64,000 nt of DNA from contig JBDWUA010000004.1 in the NCBI GenBank assembly GCA_039984715.1, forward strand, positions 1 to 64,000, written 5' to 3'. This DNA is from JABSSA01 sp039984715 (GTDB taxonomy: Bacteria; Pseudomonadota; Alphaproteobacteria; Rhodobacterales; Rhodobacteraceae). A program made the position numbers and the translations under genes. Positions 25,998 to 33,754 of the stretch are shown here, piece after piece (the first letter of the stretch is position 1; each line of letters opens with the position of its first letter). The notes beneath the pieces were generated by a model. The model saw only the letters and a program-made list of their open reading frames with translations, did no database searches and was not told the DNA's origin.

Positions 25998-27035
25998 CTA
26001 ACCTCTGCGCGTCAGGATTTCAGTCAGTGCATCGAGCAGCCATGTCAACCCGAGCACCAACAGCGCAAGCACCGCGATGGCCCCCTGCAGCAGCGGATAG
26101 TCCCGGTCCAACACCGCATGATAGGTCAGCGCGCCCACACCGGGATAGGAGAAGATGACCTCGACGAACAGGCTGGCGGTGAACAAGGATGCAACGGACT
26201 GGCCCAACCGGGCACAGACCACCGCTAATAAGTTGCGACCGAAATAATCCCTCCGCTCGCGCCAACCGCTAATGCCGCGGCTGCGGCCGTTGAGGACAAA
26301 GGCGCGGCTTGCCAGCACCGCCACCTCGCCACGCAGCACGAAGAAATAGCGCACCACCTCATGCAGCGCTAGCGCCAAGGAGGGCAAGAAGGCATGGCGG
26401 AGAATCTCTTGGGCACGAAGCAACGGCGTTTCGGCAGGAAAGAGCGGTTCGGCTCCGCCAGTGGGCAAGACAGGCCACAGGATGCCGAAACATAAAAACA
26501 GCAACACCGCAGTGATAAAGGGCGGGATGCTGGTCAGCAGGCTCATGCTTGTGGTGATGACGCGATCCGCGCGTGCGCCGGGCTGACGCCCAGCCTCGGC
26601 TGCTAGCGTTACCCCCACACCCAGAAAGATGGGAGTCGCCAGCGCGATCAGCAATGCAGTCCAGGGAAGCGCATCGGCCAGTAGGTGGCTCACCGGTGCA
26701 CCGTGGAGCAAGGAGTACCCTAAATCCCCATGCGCCAGCCGTGCAAGGTCACGACCGACCTGCTCGACAAGACTGCCCGCCAACCCTAAACGATCACGCA
26801 GATCGGCGATCTCGCTGTTCTGCAGGCCGCGCTGCACATTCGAATCCAAAAGCACATCAAGCGTGTCGCCAGGTAGCAGCCGGGGCAGCAGCGACATCAG
26901 CACCAGTAGCACGACAAAGACCACCACCCGTTGCATCAGACTGCGCAGAAGGACAAAGCGGTTGACCACGGGGTGGACAGTTGGTGCCCCTGATTGCTGA
27001 GAAATTTGGGTGGGGCCGAGCATACCCCGCATCAA
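25998..27035 (-). CDS. ABC importer permease, DppB/NikB type
   Basis: 345 residues and six membrane segments. After a first helix (VVFVVLLVLMSLLPRLLPGD) comes the DppB-type periplasmic region with RLGLAGSLVEQ and the HGDLGYSLLHGAPVSHLL segment (usual form GDLGxSxxxxxPV). The ATPase-contact loop is around AFVLNGRSRGISGWRERRDY, and the end has VEVIFSYPGVGALTYHAVLDRDYP, again typical. The start ATG at 27035 overlaps the stop of the binding-protein gene, although a later ATG could be used. It forms the channel with the DppC-type subunit. Confidence 0.88.
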   Translation of the reverse strand: MMRGMLGPTQISQQSGAPTVHPVVNRFVLLRSLMQRVVVFVVLLVLMSLLPRLLPGDTLDVLLDSNVQRGLQNSEIADLRDRLGLAGSLVEQVGRDLARLAHGDLGYSLLHGAPVSHLLADALPWTALLIALATPIFLGVGVTLAAEAGRQPGARADRVITTSMSLLTSIPPFITAVLLFLCFGILWPVLPTGGAEPLFPAETPLLRAQEILRHAFLPSLALALHEVVRYFFVLRGEVAVLASRAFVLNGRSRGISGWRERRDYFGRNLLAVVCARLGQSVASLFTASLFVEVIFSYPGVGALTYHAVLDRDYPLLQGAIAVLALLVLGLTWLLDALTEILTRRG

Positions 27036-28600
27036 TCCTCGAGGAACATGTATTTATGGATTGCTACCGGGATGCCTACGCTTAGCCCTTCGTCAAAAAA
27101 CCACGGCCTGCTTGCAACGTCATGGGCAACGATGCGGTGAATGTTCAGTAACTGGATCGCTGGCAACTCTCTGGAATAGCGGTGCTGGAACGCCGCCAGA
27201 AGTGCTGCGCGCTTATCCGGGTCAAGGCTCTGCGCCTGCGCCAAGGCCAGCTTTAACAAGGCACCATCGCCCTTGTATCGCTCGTTGTTCCAGTTGGAAC
27301 CGAAGACCCGTTCCAACGCCGTCCCTGGATCACCGAGCGTGCTACCACCTGCTAGGATCATGTCGTAGTCCTTGCCCAGAGCCACCTCGCGCAACGCTCC
27401 TCGTTCCAACACGCGGACCGCTACCTCCAGCCCGAAGGCTCCAAGCTGATCCTGCAGCACCTGCGCCAGCGCCGCTTCCTTTTCACCCACGATCAAACGC
27501 AAGGTGATTGGTTGCCCGTCCTGAAGCCAGCGGCCAGCAGTGTCGCGGGTCCAGCCCGACTGGGTCAGCAGCTCCGTAGCTTTCTCCGGATCATGTTCGT
27601 AGTCGTAGACGCTATTAGGGCGATACCAAACAGAGTTATCCTGCAGATAGCCGAGGCTGGCGACCGAAGCACTGCCGCGATAGGCGATATCGGCCAAGGC
27701 CTGCCGGTCGAGGATATGGGCCAATGCTTGGCGCCGCTGGGTCACCGAAAACAGCCCCCTGTGATCAAAGCGCAGCTTGATCGGATTACCAGAGGGTGCG
27801 GTCTCCACCTGCAATCGATTTGATTTTGCCATCTCTACCAGCCGGTTGGGCAGATCGGAGATCACATTCACCTCTCCGTTGGCCACAGCCTGAATTGCCC
27901 CCTCTGGCTGTAGTTTCACGATTAGGATTTCGTCGTATTTTTGCGCAGCGCCATAGTAATCCGCGACGGCGGAGAAGACATAAAGTCCCTTGGCCCGTTC
28001 GTGGCGGCTCAACCGGTAGGGGCCAGAGCCAATCATGGCACTGGGATCGGTGAACAGGCGCGGGTTGGTCTGATCGCGGTAGATATGTTCTGGCAGGATA
28101 GGCAGCCCCGCTAGAACTCTGGCCGCAAATCCTGCATCGGGGTGATGCAGAGAAATGCGCAGATGATCCGGCGAGAGCACCTCGGTCCCGGCGACGTTGT
28201 CCAGCGACACGTAGACGTGGGGATGCTCCGTCATATAAGCAAAGGTAAAGGTTACATCGGCGCTGGTCACATCCCTGCCATCGTGCCAGCGAGCGTCGGG
28301 ATCAACGGTGACATCGACGCTCATCCCGTCGTCGGAGATTTCCCATTCGCTAGCTAATTCCGGGGCCAGCGCGCCTGAGCTGGTCTGTCCGACCAGATTG
28401 TCAAAAACATAATGCGTCAGCATGTAACTTAGGCCACCGGGTGCCTGCAGAAAAGGCGCGGCCAGCCCCCAGTCGGTATCGCTGTTGGAAATTACCAACC
28501 GTGTAGGAGTGGTGGAGTCAGCCAGTGTTGGCGGTGGTGCCACGATCAGCGCAAGGCAGAGTCCAACTGCGCTCAAAACAGGTCCAAGTCGTCGTCCCAT
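27032..28600 (-). CDS. ABC importer substrate-binding protein, SBP_bac_5 family
   Basis: 522 residues from the ATG at 28600 (MGRRLGPVLSAVG), which has GGAGA 6 bases upstream; an ATG at 28714 would bury the leader. The signal peptide ends near PPPTLADS. The mature part has the family-5 hallmarks: LAPELASEWEISDDGMSVDV, then WHDGRDVTSADVTFTF and IGSGPYRL. Such proteins bind oligopeptides, nickel complexes, opines or metallophores in the periplasm. The ligand cannot be read. The gene follows a TrmO-like gene by 34 bases and is coupled to the permease genes. It lies upstream of the TDA genes on the same strand, so import of an iron or metal complex is a possible link, as TDA binds iron. Confidence 0.88.
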   Translation of the reverse strand: MGRRLGPVLSAVGLCLALIVAPPPTLADSTTPTRLVISNSDTDWGLAAPFLQAPGGLSYMLTHYVFDNLVGQTSSGALAPELASEWEISDDGMSVDVTVDPDARWHDGRDVTSADVTFTFAYMTEHPHVYVSLDNVAGTEVLSPDHLRISLHHPDAGFAARVLAGLPILPEHIYRDQTNPRLFTDPSAMIGSGPYRLSRHERAKGLYVFSAVADYYGAAQKYDEILIVKLQPEGAIQAVANGEVNVISDLPNRLVEMAKSNRLQVETAPSGNPIKLRFDHRGLFSVTQRRQALAHILDRQALADIAYRGSASVASLGYLQDNSVWYRPNSVYDYEHDPEKATELLTQSGWTRDTAGRWLQDGQPITLRLIVGEKEAALAQVLQDQLGAFGLEVAVRVLERGALREVALGKDYDMILAGGSTLGDPGTALERVFGSNWNNERYKGDGALLKLALAQAQSLDPDKRAALLAAFQHRYSRELPAIQLLNIHRIVAHDVASRPWFFDEGLSVGIPVAIHKYMFLED

Positions 28601-28634
28601 TATAGTCTCCGATAAAATTGAGGTGGGATTTCGG

Positions 28635-29111
28635 CTAGCTGTTATGCGCTGGCGTGGTATGCGGGGGTGTCCAGCTGATGGTCGCATCTGCGATGTGATC
28701 AAGCTGCGGTACATACGGCTTAATATCTAGCACGGCAGTGCCATCCAGACAATCCAGCCCCGCCACCTGAAGGATGTTCTGATCCCTAGCGATCAGACGC
28801 GTCACGCTCAACGCGATCGGGTTGGGGCGGTTGGGCGTCCGACTGGCAAAAACGCCGCGCTTGGGCCCGTTGCAACCCGCAGCATCTAGATGCGGCGCGC
28901 GATTGGACAGGTGCAGCCAATAGAGCACGATCACATGCGAGGCGAGATGGATGTTGTGCAGACCAGCCGAATAATCCGGAAGCAACTCGATATAGCTGGT
29001 GTCAGGATTGCCTGTCATCGAGGCTGGGCATTCGGCCAGCGATGCAAAACCGGTGCGTAAATGGCCAATGGGGTCGAGTTGAAATCGAGGCTGGGCGAAG
29101 AGGTCGGTCAT
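28635..29111 (-). CDS. TrmO/TsaA-family SAM-dependent methyltransferase
   Basis: 158 residues with the two signature blocks of the TsaA domain: GVFASRTPNRPNPIALS in the middle and LDCLDGTAVLDIKPYVP towards the end. The E. coli member TrmO methylates the N6 of threonylcarbamoyladenosine in tRNA-Thr. Shorter family members with only the core domain also occur next to metal or small-molecule transport genes and may act on other substrates. Here the gene leads the ABC importer operon, 34 bases before the binding-protein gene, so a transport-linked role deserves as much weight as tRNA modification. Confidence 0.85.
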   Translation of the reverse strand: MTDLFAQPRFQLDPIGHLRTGFASLAECPASMTGNPDTSYIELLPDYSAGLHNIHLASHVIVLYWLHLSNRAPHLDAAGCNGPKRGVFASRTPNRPNPIALSVTRLIARDQNILQVAGLDCLDGTAVLDIKPYVPQLDHIADATISWTPPHTTPAHNS

Positions 29112-29210
29112 GGGGCCACATCCGGTCTGTAATGAGAGTTGGTTAATCTCTACTAGTTCCCTCGACTATTCTGAAGTTGCGTCATCTGCACTTCACCCTT
29201 GCGTCTGGGG

Positions 29211-30140
29211 TCATGCCTTTTTCCAATCCTGCAGCCTCTGCGCGCAAATCTCGCGGAGCGTCGTACGCAACCAGTGGTGTAGCGGATCGGCGTCGTAGCG
29301 CGGATGCCAGAGCATGGACACGGTGACACCGAGCACTGGGAAAGGTGGCTTGTGACAGATCAGCCCTTGGCGCAGGCAACGGGTGTGGTGGGCCGGAACC
29401 GTCGCTATCAGATCCGTGCCGCGCACTAGCGCCAACGCGGCGGCAAACCCGCCGACCACGACTTGGGCGATGCTGTGATGACCCAGATCCGCAAGTGCCG
29501 CTTGGATCGGGCCTTGGCGCCAGTTCTCAGCATCCGTGTGACGCGCCACATCGACATGTTCGCAGGCCACATATTGTGCCGTTGTCATAGGCGCCGCAGC
29601 ATAAGGATGGTTGGGCCGCATTGCATAGACAAAACGGTCCTTTAATAGCGCCTGGCTCTTAAAATTCGGATCCGTCTTCGAGCTGATGACGCCGGTTTCA
29701 AGGTCTACTTCGCCTTCGCGGAGCGGGTGGTTATCGTCGGCGTCCTTCTGCACAAAGCGCAGCCGCACCCCAGGCGCCGCAACCGTCAACCGGGCAATCA
29801 GGTCCGGGCCGAAGGTTTCGACAAACCCGTCACTGCTGCGCAGTACAAGAACACGAGAGATGCTTTTTAGGTCGGTCTCCTGCAAAGGGCTGAGTGCCGC
29901 TTCGACCTCCTCCACCAGCTGCGCGGTGATCTGTCTCAACTCCAGCGCCCGCGGAGTCGGAACCAGTCTGCGCCCGCTGCGCACCAGCAGCGGATCGCCA
30001 GTTGTTTTCCGCAGTCGCGCCAGAGCTCGGCTCATGGCCGAAGGGCTGAGCTTCAAGCGGTGGGCGGCCCCGATGACGCTGCCTTCCTTTAGAAGGGCAT
30101 CAAGGGTCACAAGAAGGTTGTAGTCGGGACGTATGGACAC
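29211..30140 (-). CDS. LysR-family regulator next to the ABC importer operon
   Basis: About 309 residues from a GTG at 30140 (MSIRPDYNLLVTLDALL); an ATG at 30194 would add 18 residues. The helix-turn-helix (GSVIGAAHRLKLSPSAMSRALARLR) and the RLVPTPRALEL linker are typical of the NahR/SyrM/PcpR branch of LysR proteins. The effector domain has ATVPAHHTRCL near the end. It reads in the same direction as the TrmO-ABC operon and ends about 100 bases before it, so it could regulate that operon. It sits at the right edge of the G+C-richer minus-strand block. Confidence 0.8.
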   Translation of the reverse strand: MSIRPDYNLLVTLDALLKEGSVIGAAHRLKLSPSAMSRALARLRKTTGDPLLVRSGRRLVPTPRALELRQITAQLVEEVEAALSPLQETDLKSISRVLVLRSSDGFVETFGPDLIARLTVAAPGVRLRFVQKDADDNHPLREGEVDLETGVISSKTDPNFKSQALLKDRFVYAMRPNHPYAAAPMTTAQYVACEHVDVARHTDAENWRQGPIQAALADLGHHSIAQVVVGGFAAALALVRGTDLIATVPAHHTRCLRQGLICHKPPFPVLGVTVSMLWHPRYDADPLHHWLRTTLREICAQRLQDWKKA

Positions 30141-30527
30141 GCGGATACACCAAAGGGCAATTGGTTTCGGTTTGATCAGCAGTTGCGACGGCAAACATGC
30201 TGCTGTGGGCGGGCTATTCGGGTTTGAATTGGATCTGGAAGTTGGCGTTTAAGGCGGAATCAGATGAACGCTGGTCAGCATGCGCGGTGGCTTCGCAAAG
30301 GTCGAGACCAAATACTGCGACCTGCAGTCTCGCTTTACCAGAGGCAAAATCAGTAGTCTGCCATAATGGACCTGTCGCGCTTTTGTGCCGCCCCCGGCAC
30401 TAGTTTAAGCCACCTTCCGTTAGAAAGCGCCGGTGCTTTTCCAGTCCCGTGCTGCGTGCAGTCGTGTGTCCTGCCTATATGCGACGAAAAAGATTGCCGT
30501 CTATTCGATCGCGCTTGCAATGACCGT
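30141..30527. other. Intergenic stretch at the edge of the minus-strand block
   Basis: About 390 bases with no recognisable gene, RNA or repeat. The LysR promoter should lie in the first 100 bases. Confidence 0.4.
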
Positions 30528-31502
30528 TTAACTAAGGTTTTTGGCCAATTCCAATTTTAAAATACTTTGAGCCGTACGTTCATCTATTACCAAATGAGTA
30601 ATGAGCCCCCCTCTCAATGTCGCTCGTATGGCGGCTGTTTTATGATTGCCGCCAGCAACACAGATGCGACGCGGGATGGATCTGAGGGTGTCTAGATCAG
30701 CGCCGATAAGGCGGTCGTGGACGGGTGAGCGGACTTCGTTGCCGTTTGCGTCAATGAACAGCCCCATGACGATTGCCAATGCGCCGTCGGCTTCGGCTGC
30801 ACTGAGCGTGTCAGCTTGATGCAGATTATGTGTGGCGATTGTGGAGCCGGGACCAAATTCGCCGACGCCGAAAAGGGCAGTGGAGGCATTGCGAATGACA
30901 TCAAACTGAGCGGCAATCGAGGGCTCTTTCATAAGGCTGGCTTTGATCTCGGCGTTAGAGACAATGGCAGGCGCAAGGATGTTGACGCATTTCGCGCCCA
31001 AACGGTTTGCCAAGAGGGACGAGCAAAGTTCAGGCGAAAAATCACTGGCCATGCCGTCTGGGCTTGCCACCAATTGAGACACGGTGATGTTTTCAAGCCG
31101 GGTGTGGCGCGGAACAGATTGCGCTACGGCTGAGACTGTTCTGCCCCACGCAACAGCCAGAGTTTCACCGTCCTTTAGTTTGTCGGCCAACATGATGGAG
31201 GCCGCACGTCCTAGCCGCTTTAGATCATCGACACCATCCATGGCCGGAATGATAAGGGCTTCTTGCAGGTCAAAATGCTCAGACATTTGTCGAGACAAAC
31301 CCACGTGTGAGGCAATAGCCGAGTCGATTTCGATTTTAACGAGGCCACGTTCTTTTGCTTCGGCCAAAAGCTTGATGACTGTTACGCGGGACGTGTTCAG
31401 CCGATCAGCGATTTCTTTCTGGGTCAACTCATCGACATAGTAGAGCCAGGCCGCCCATACGGCCGCATCAGAAAACTCTACAGGTTTGTTATGACGTTTC
31501 AT
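30528..31502 (-). CDS. SorC/DeoR-type sugar-binding transcriptional regulator
   Basis: 324 residues from the ATG at 31502 (MKRHNKPVEF); an ATG at 31514 is equally possible. The N-terminus is the SorC-family helix-turn-helix (AAWLYYVDELTQKEIADRL, then SRVTVIKLLAEAKERGLV). The remainder is the sugar-phosphate-binding domain, with VAWGRTVSAVA and the closing RRICVAGGNHKTAAIRA block. EryD and SorC are relatives, and such proteins respond to a phosphorylated intermediate of the pathway they control. The gene is divergent from the dehydrogenase-aldolase-kinase operon. The gap holds overlapping TTTACA/TGTAAA palindromes. Confidence 0.88.
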   Translation of the reverse strand: MKRHNKPVEFSDAAVWAAWLYYVDELTQKEIADRLNTSRVTVIKLLAEAKERGLVKIEIDSAIASHVGLSRQMSEHFDLQEALIIPAMDGVDDLKRLGRAASIMLADKLKDGETLAVAWGRTVSAVAQSVPRHTRLENITVSQLVASPDGMASDFSPELCSSLLANRLGAKCVNILAPAIVSNAEIKASLMKEPSIAAQFDVIRNASTALFGVGEFGPGSTIATHNLHQADTLSAAEADGALAIVMGLFIDANGNEVRSPVHDRLIGADLDTLRSIPRRICVAGGNHKTAAIRATLRGGLITHLVIDERTAQSILKLELAKNLS

Positions 31503-31572
31503 GTCAGCAGCCAAATCTTATGCAATCGAAGAGCCGTAGGTTTGGCGCAACTTACAGGTTAGCGCAATGCGA

Positions 31573-31607
31573 TTACATATGTATATTTGTAATTTACAAT
31601 TGTAAAT
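31573..31607. promoter_or_regulatory. Overlapping palindromes in the divergent promoter of the polyol locus
   Basis: TACATATGTA (31574-31583), TTGTAA-T-TTACAA (31587-31599) and ATTTACAATTGTAAAT (31592-31607) overlap within 35 bases. They lie between the SorC-type regulator and the first catabolic gene, about 50 bases before its ATG. They are the likely operator of the regulator. A very similar palindrome recurs at 39165. Confidence 0.6.
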
Positions 31608-31657
31608 ATACTGCTATTTTAAGTGCATATTTAAAAACCAATCGCAGGAGCATCGTC

Positions 31658-32989
31658 ATGGGCGCAGCGCAACGGGAGGGCCGTGACTGGACCACGCTGA
31701 TTGACGAAATAGTGGCGGGTGACTTCTATGATGCTGAAGCCGGCAAGAAAGTGTCCGTCCCCTACGAGTCCATTGTCTTCAGCGAGAGCCTTGATGGCAC
31801 AGAAGATGAACTTGTTGCAGACTTGAAGCTGGGCGAAAACCTCGCGGTCGTGGCAGATGAAAAGACCTATGATGCGCTAGGTCAACGGGTGTCGCAGAGC
31901 TTGAAGTCTGTCGGCGCGAGCGATGTTATCGTGCTGAATAACCCACACGCAGATATGCGTACGGCGGCGGAATTGAGCGACAAACTTAAGGAGTTTGATA
32001 GCGTCATTGCGGTCGGGTCGGGCACGATCAATGACCTATGTAAATACGTCACTGCACAAGACGGACGTCGCTATGCTGTGTTCGCAACTGCGGCTTCGAT
32101 GAATGGTTATACGTCCACAACGGCCAGCATGACGTTGGACTCTGGGTTAAAGGTCTCGTTGCCCGCGCAAGCGCCAGCAGGCTTTTTTGTGGATATGGCT
32201 GTGTCTGCGGCTGCGCCCCCGCATCTTGCAGCCTCTGGATTTGCAGATTGTGTCGCGCGGTCGGTGGCCCAAGTTGATTGGTGGATGTCGCATCGCTTGC
32301 TGGACACGCTTTATCGCACGGTTCCTTTTGACATTCAGATCGCAGATGAGATCGCGTTGAACAAATGTGCCCACCTGTTGCCGAGGGGCGATATGGAGGC
32401 CACAGCGCGGCTTTATCGCGTGTTGACCCTTTGCGGTCTGGGTATTGGATTCATTGGAATGTCCAACCCGGGTTCGATGGGGGAACATCAGGTTTCTCAT
32501 TATATTGATTGCTTTGCAGGCCCGCAGCACCCCGGCACGCTTCATGGTCAGCAAGTGGGCGTCGCGAGTCTTACGATGGCGCGTATTCAGCAGGGGCTTT
32601 TGGCAATGGAAACTGCGCCTGTGATGCGGCCAACTCCGATTGATTTTGACGGCATGCAACAGCGTATGGGTCCAGCCGCGGCGCAATGTCTGGAACAGCT
32701 GCAACGCAAAGCCTTGGATGCCAAGACCGTGGACGTGGTGAACGGAAAGCTAGCCGAGATTTGGCCTGATCTGAAACGTGAAGTTCAAGAGTTCATGATC
32801 CCGGTCGCTGAGATGGAAAAACTGCTCTCGGATGCTGGCGCACCAACAACGGCGGCGGATCTTGGGCTCGATCTGGATTTTTACCTGCAGGCCGTGCGCC
32901 ACGGACATGAAATGCGGGACCGGTTTTCGTTTGTCGACATTGCGGCCAATGCGGGTCTTCTTGAGACGTTTATTGCCGCGCAGTCCTAA
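31658..32989 (+). CDS. Iron-type alcohol dehydrogenase of the glycerol-1-phosphate dehydrogenase (AraM) group
   Basis: 443 residues from the ATG at 31658, with CAGGAG 10 bases upstream; an earlier ATG at 31520 lies before the operators. The fold is that of glycerol dehydrogenase and AraM: an NAD-binding part (VIAVGSGTINDLCKYVT, and FATAASMNGYTS) and metal ligands in GFADCVARSVAQVDWW, GEHQVSHYID and PGTLHGQQVG (one aspartate, two histidines). AraM-type enzymes interconvert glycerol-1-phosphate and dihydroxyacetone phosphate. Within a polyol operon, oxidation of another sugar-alcohol phosphate is as likely. It is the first gene of a five-gene operon. Confidence 0.85.
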   Translation: MGAAQREGRDWTTLIDEIVAGDFYDAEAGKKVSVPYESIVFSESLDGTEDELVADLKLGENLAVVADEKTYDALGQRVSQSLKSVGASDVIVLNNPHADMRTAAELSDKLKEFDSVIAVGSGTINDLCKYVTAQDGRRYAVFATAASMNGYTSTTASMTLDSGLKVSLPAQAPAGFFVDMAVSAAAPPHLAASGFADCVARSVAQVDWWMSHRLLDTLYRTVPFDIQIADEIALNKCAHLLPRGDMEATARLYRVLTLCGLGIGFIGMSNPGSMGEHQVSHYIDCFAGPQHPGTLHGQQVGVASLTMARIQQGLLAMETAPVMRPTPIDFDGMQQRMGPAAAQCLEQLQRKALDAKTVDVVNGKLAEIWPDLKREVQEFMIPVAEMEKLLSDAGAPTTAADLGLDLDFYLQAVRHGHEMRDRFSFVDIAANAGLLETFIAAQS

Positions 32990-33012
32990 GACATGACACG
33001 AGGGGAGGGGAC

Positions 33013-33738
33013 ATGATCGAAAAACCATTGGTGGCGATAACAGGGGCCAGCTCGGGCATAGGGGAAGCCGTCGCAAAGACATTCTCGGCCGCCGGGCATC
33101 CTGTCCTTTTGATGGCGCGACGGTTGGATCGTATGGAGCTGCTGAAGCTACCCAACGCCCTGTGCTGCGAAGTGGATGTGCGCGACCGAAGGCAAATTCG
33201 TGCTGCTGTCGAAAAGGCAGAGGCGCGGTTCGGCCCGGTCGACATGATGTTTTGCAACGCCGGTATCGCGCGTCTTGCCAATATCGCCACGCAGCCGCCT
33301 GAAGAGTGGGACGAGATGATCGACATCAACACCAAGGGTGTGATGAACACGGTCCACGCGGTGATGTCTGGCATGATGGAACGGCGCGCCGGTACGCTGT
33401 TCATGATGAGCTCGATTGCGGGGCGGAAGATCTATCCGGACCACACGGTTTATTGTGGGACCAAGTTCTTTGTGCATGCCGTCTCAGAATCTTTGCGTGA
33501 GCATTTGTCCGAATATGATGTGCGGGTCATCGTGTTGTCCCCTGGTATTATCGAGACAGAAGTTCTTAGCGCTGTGAATGATCCCAATACGCTGAAGGCT
33601 TATCAGGAAAACAAGAAAATGATCGGTGGCGGCATCGGTGCGGAGCATGTGGCAGAGATTATGCTGCACAGCTATCAAATGCCGCAAAACGCCTTGATCC
33701 AAGAAATATGCATAACGCCGACACGGCAAAAATTCTGA
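33013..33738 (+). CDS. Short-chain dehydrogenase/reductase
   Basis: 241 residues with a complete classical SDR set: the TGASSGIGEAVA cofactor loop, NAGIA, the catalytic serine in MMSSIAG, and the YCGTK (YxxxK) pair. The ARRLDRME strand after the second beta strand suggests NADP preference. The GAGGGGAGGGG ribosome site is strong. It lies between the AraM-type dehydrogenase and the aldolase fusion in the polyol operon, so oxidation or reduction of a sugar or polyol intermediate is likely. Confidence 0.85.
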   Translation: MIEKPLVAITGASSGIGEAVAKTFSAAGHPVLLMARRLDRMELLKLPNALCCEVDVRDRRQIRAAVEKAEARFGPVDMMFCNAGIARLANIATQPPEEWDEMIDINTKGVMNTVHAVMSGMMERRAGTLFMMSSIAGRKIYPDHTVYCGTKFFVHAVSESLREHLSEYDVRVIVLSPGIIETEVLSAVNDPNTLKAYQENKKMIGGGIGAEHVAEIMLHSYQMPQNALIQEICITPTRQKF

Positions 33739-33754
33739 CGACAAGGAGACGTCA

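Noticed and set aside
28635..29111. Assigning the TsaA-domain gene as trmO proper
   Set aside because: The core signature fits, but its place at the head of an ABC operon leaves the substrate open, so no symbol was given.
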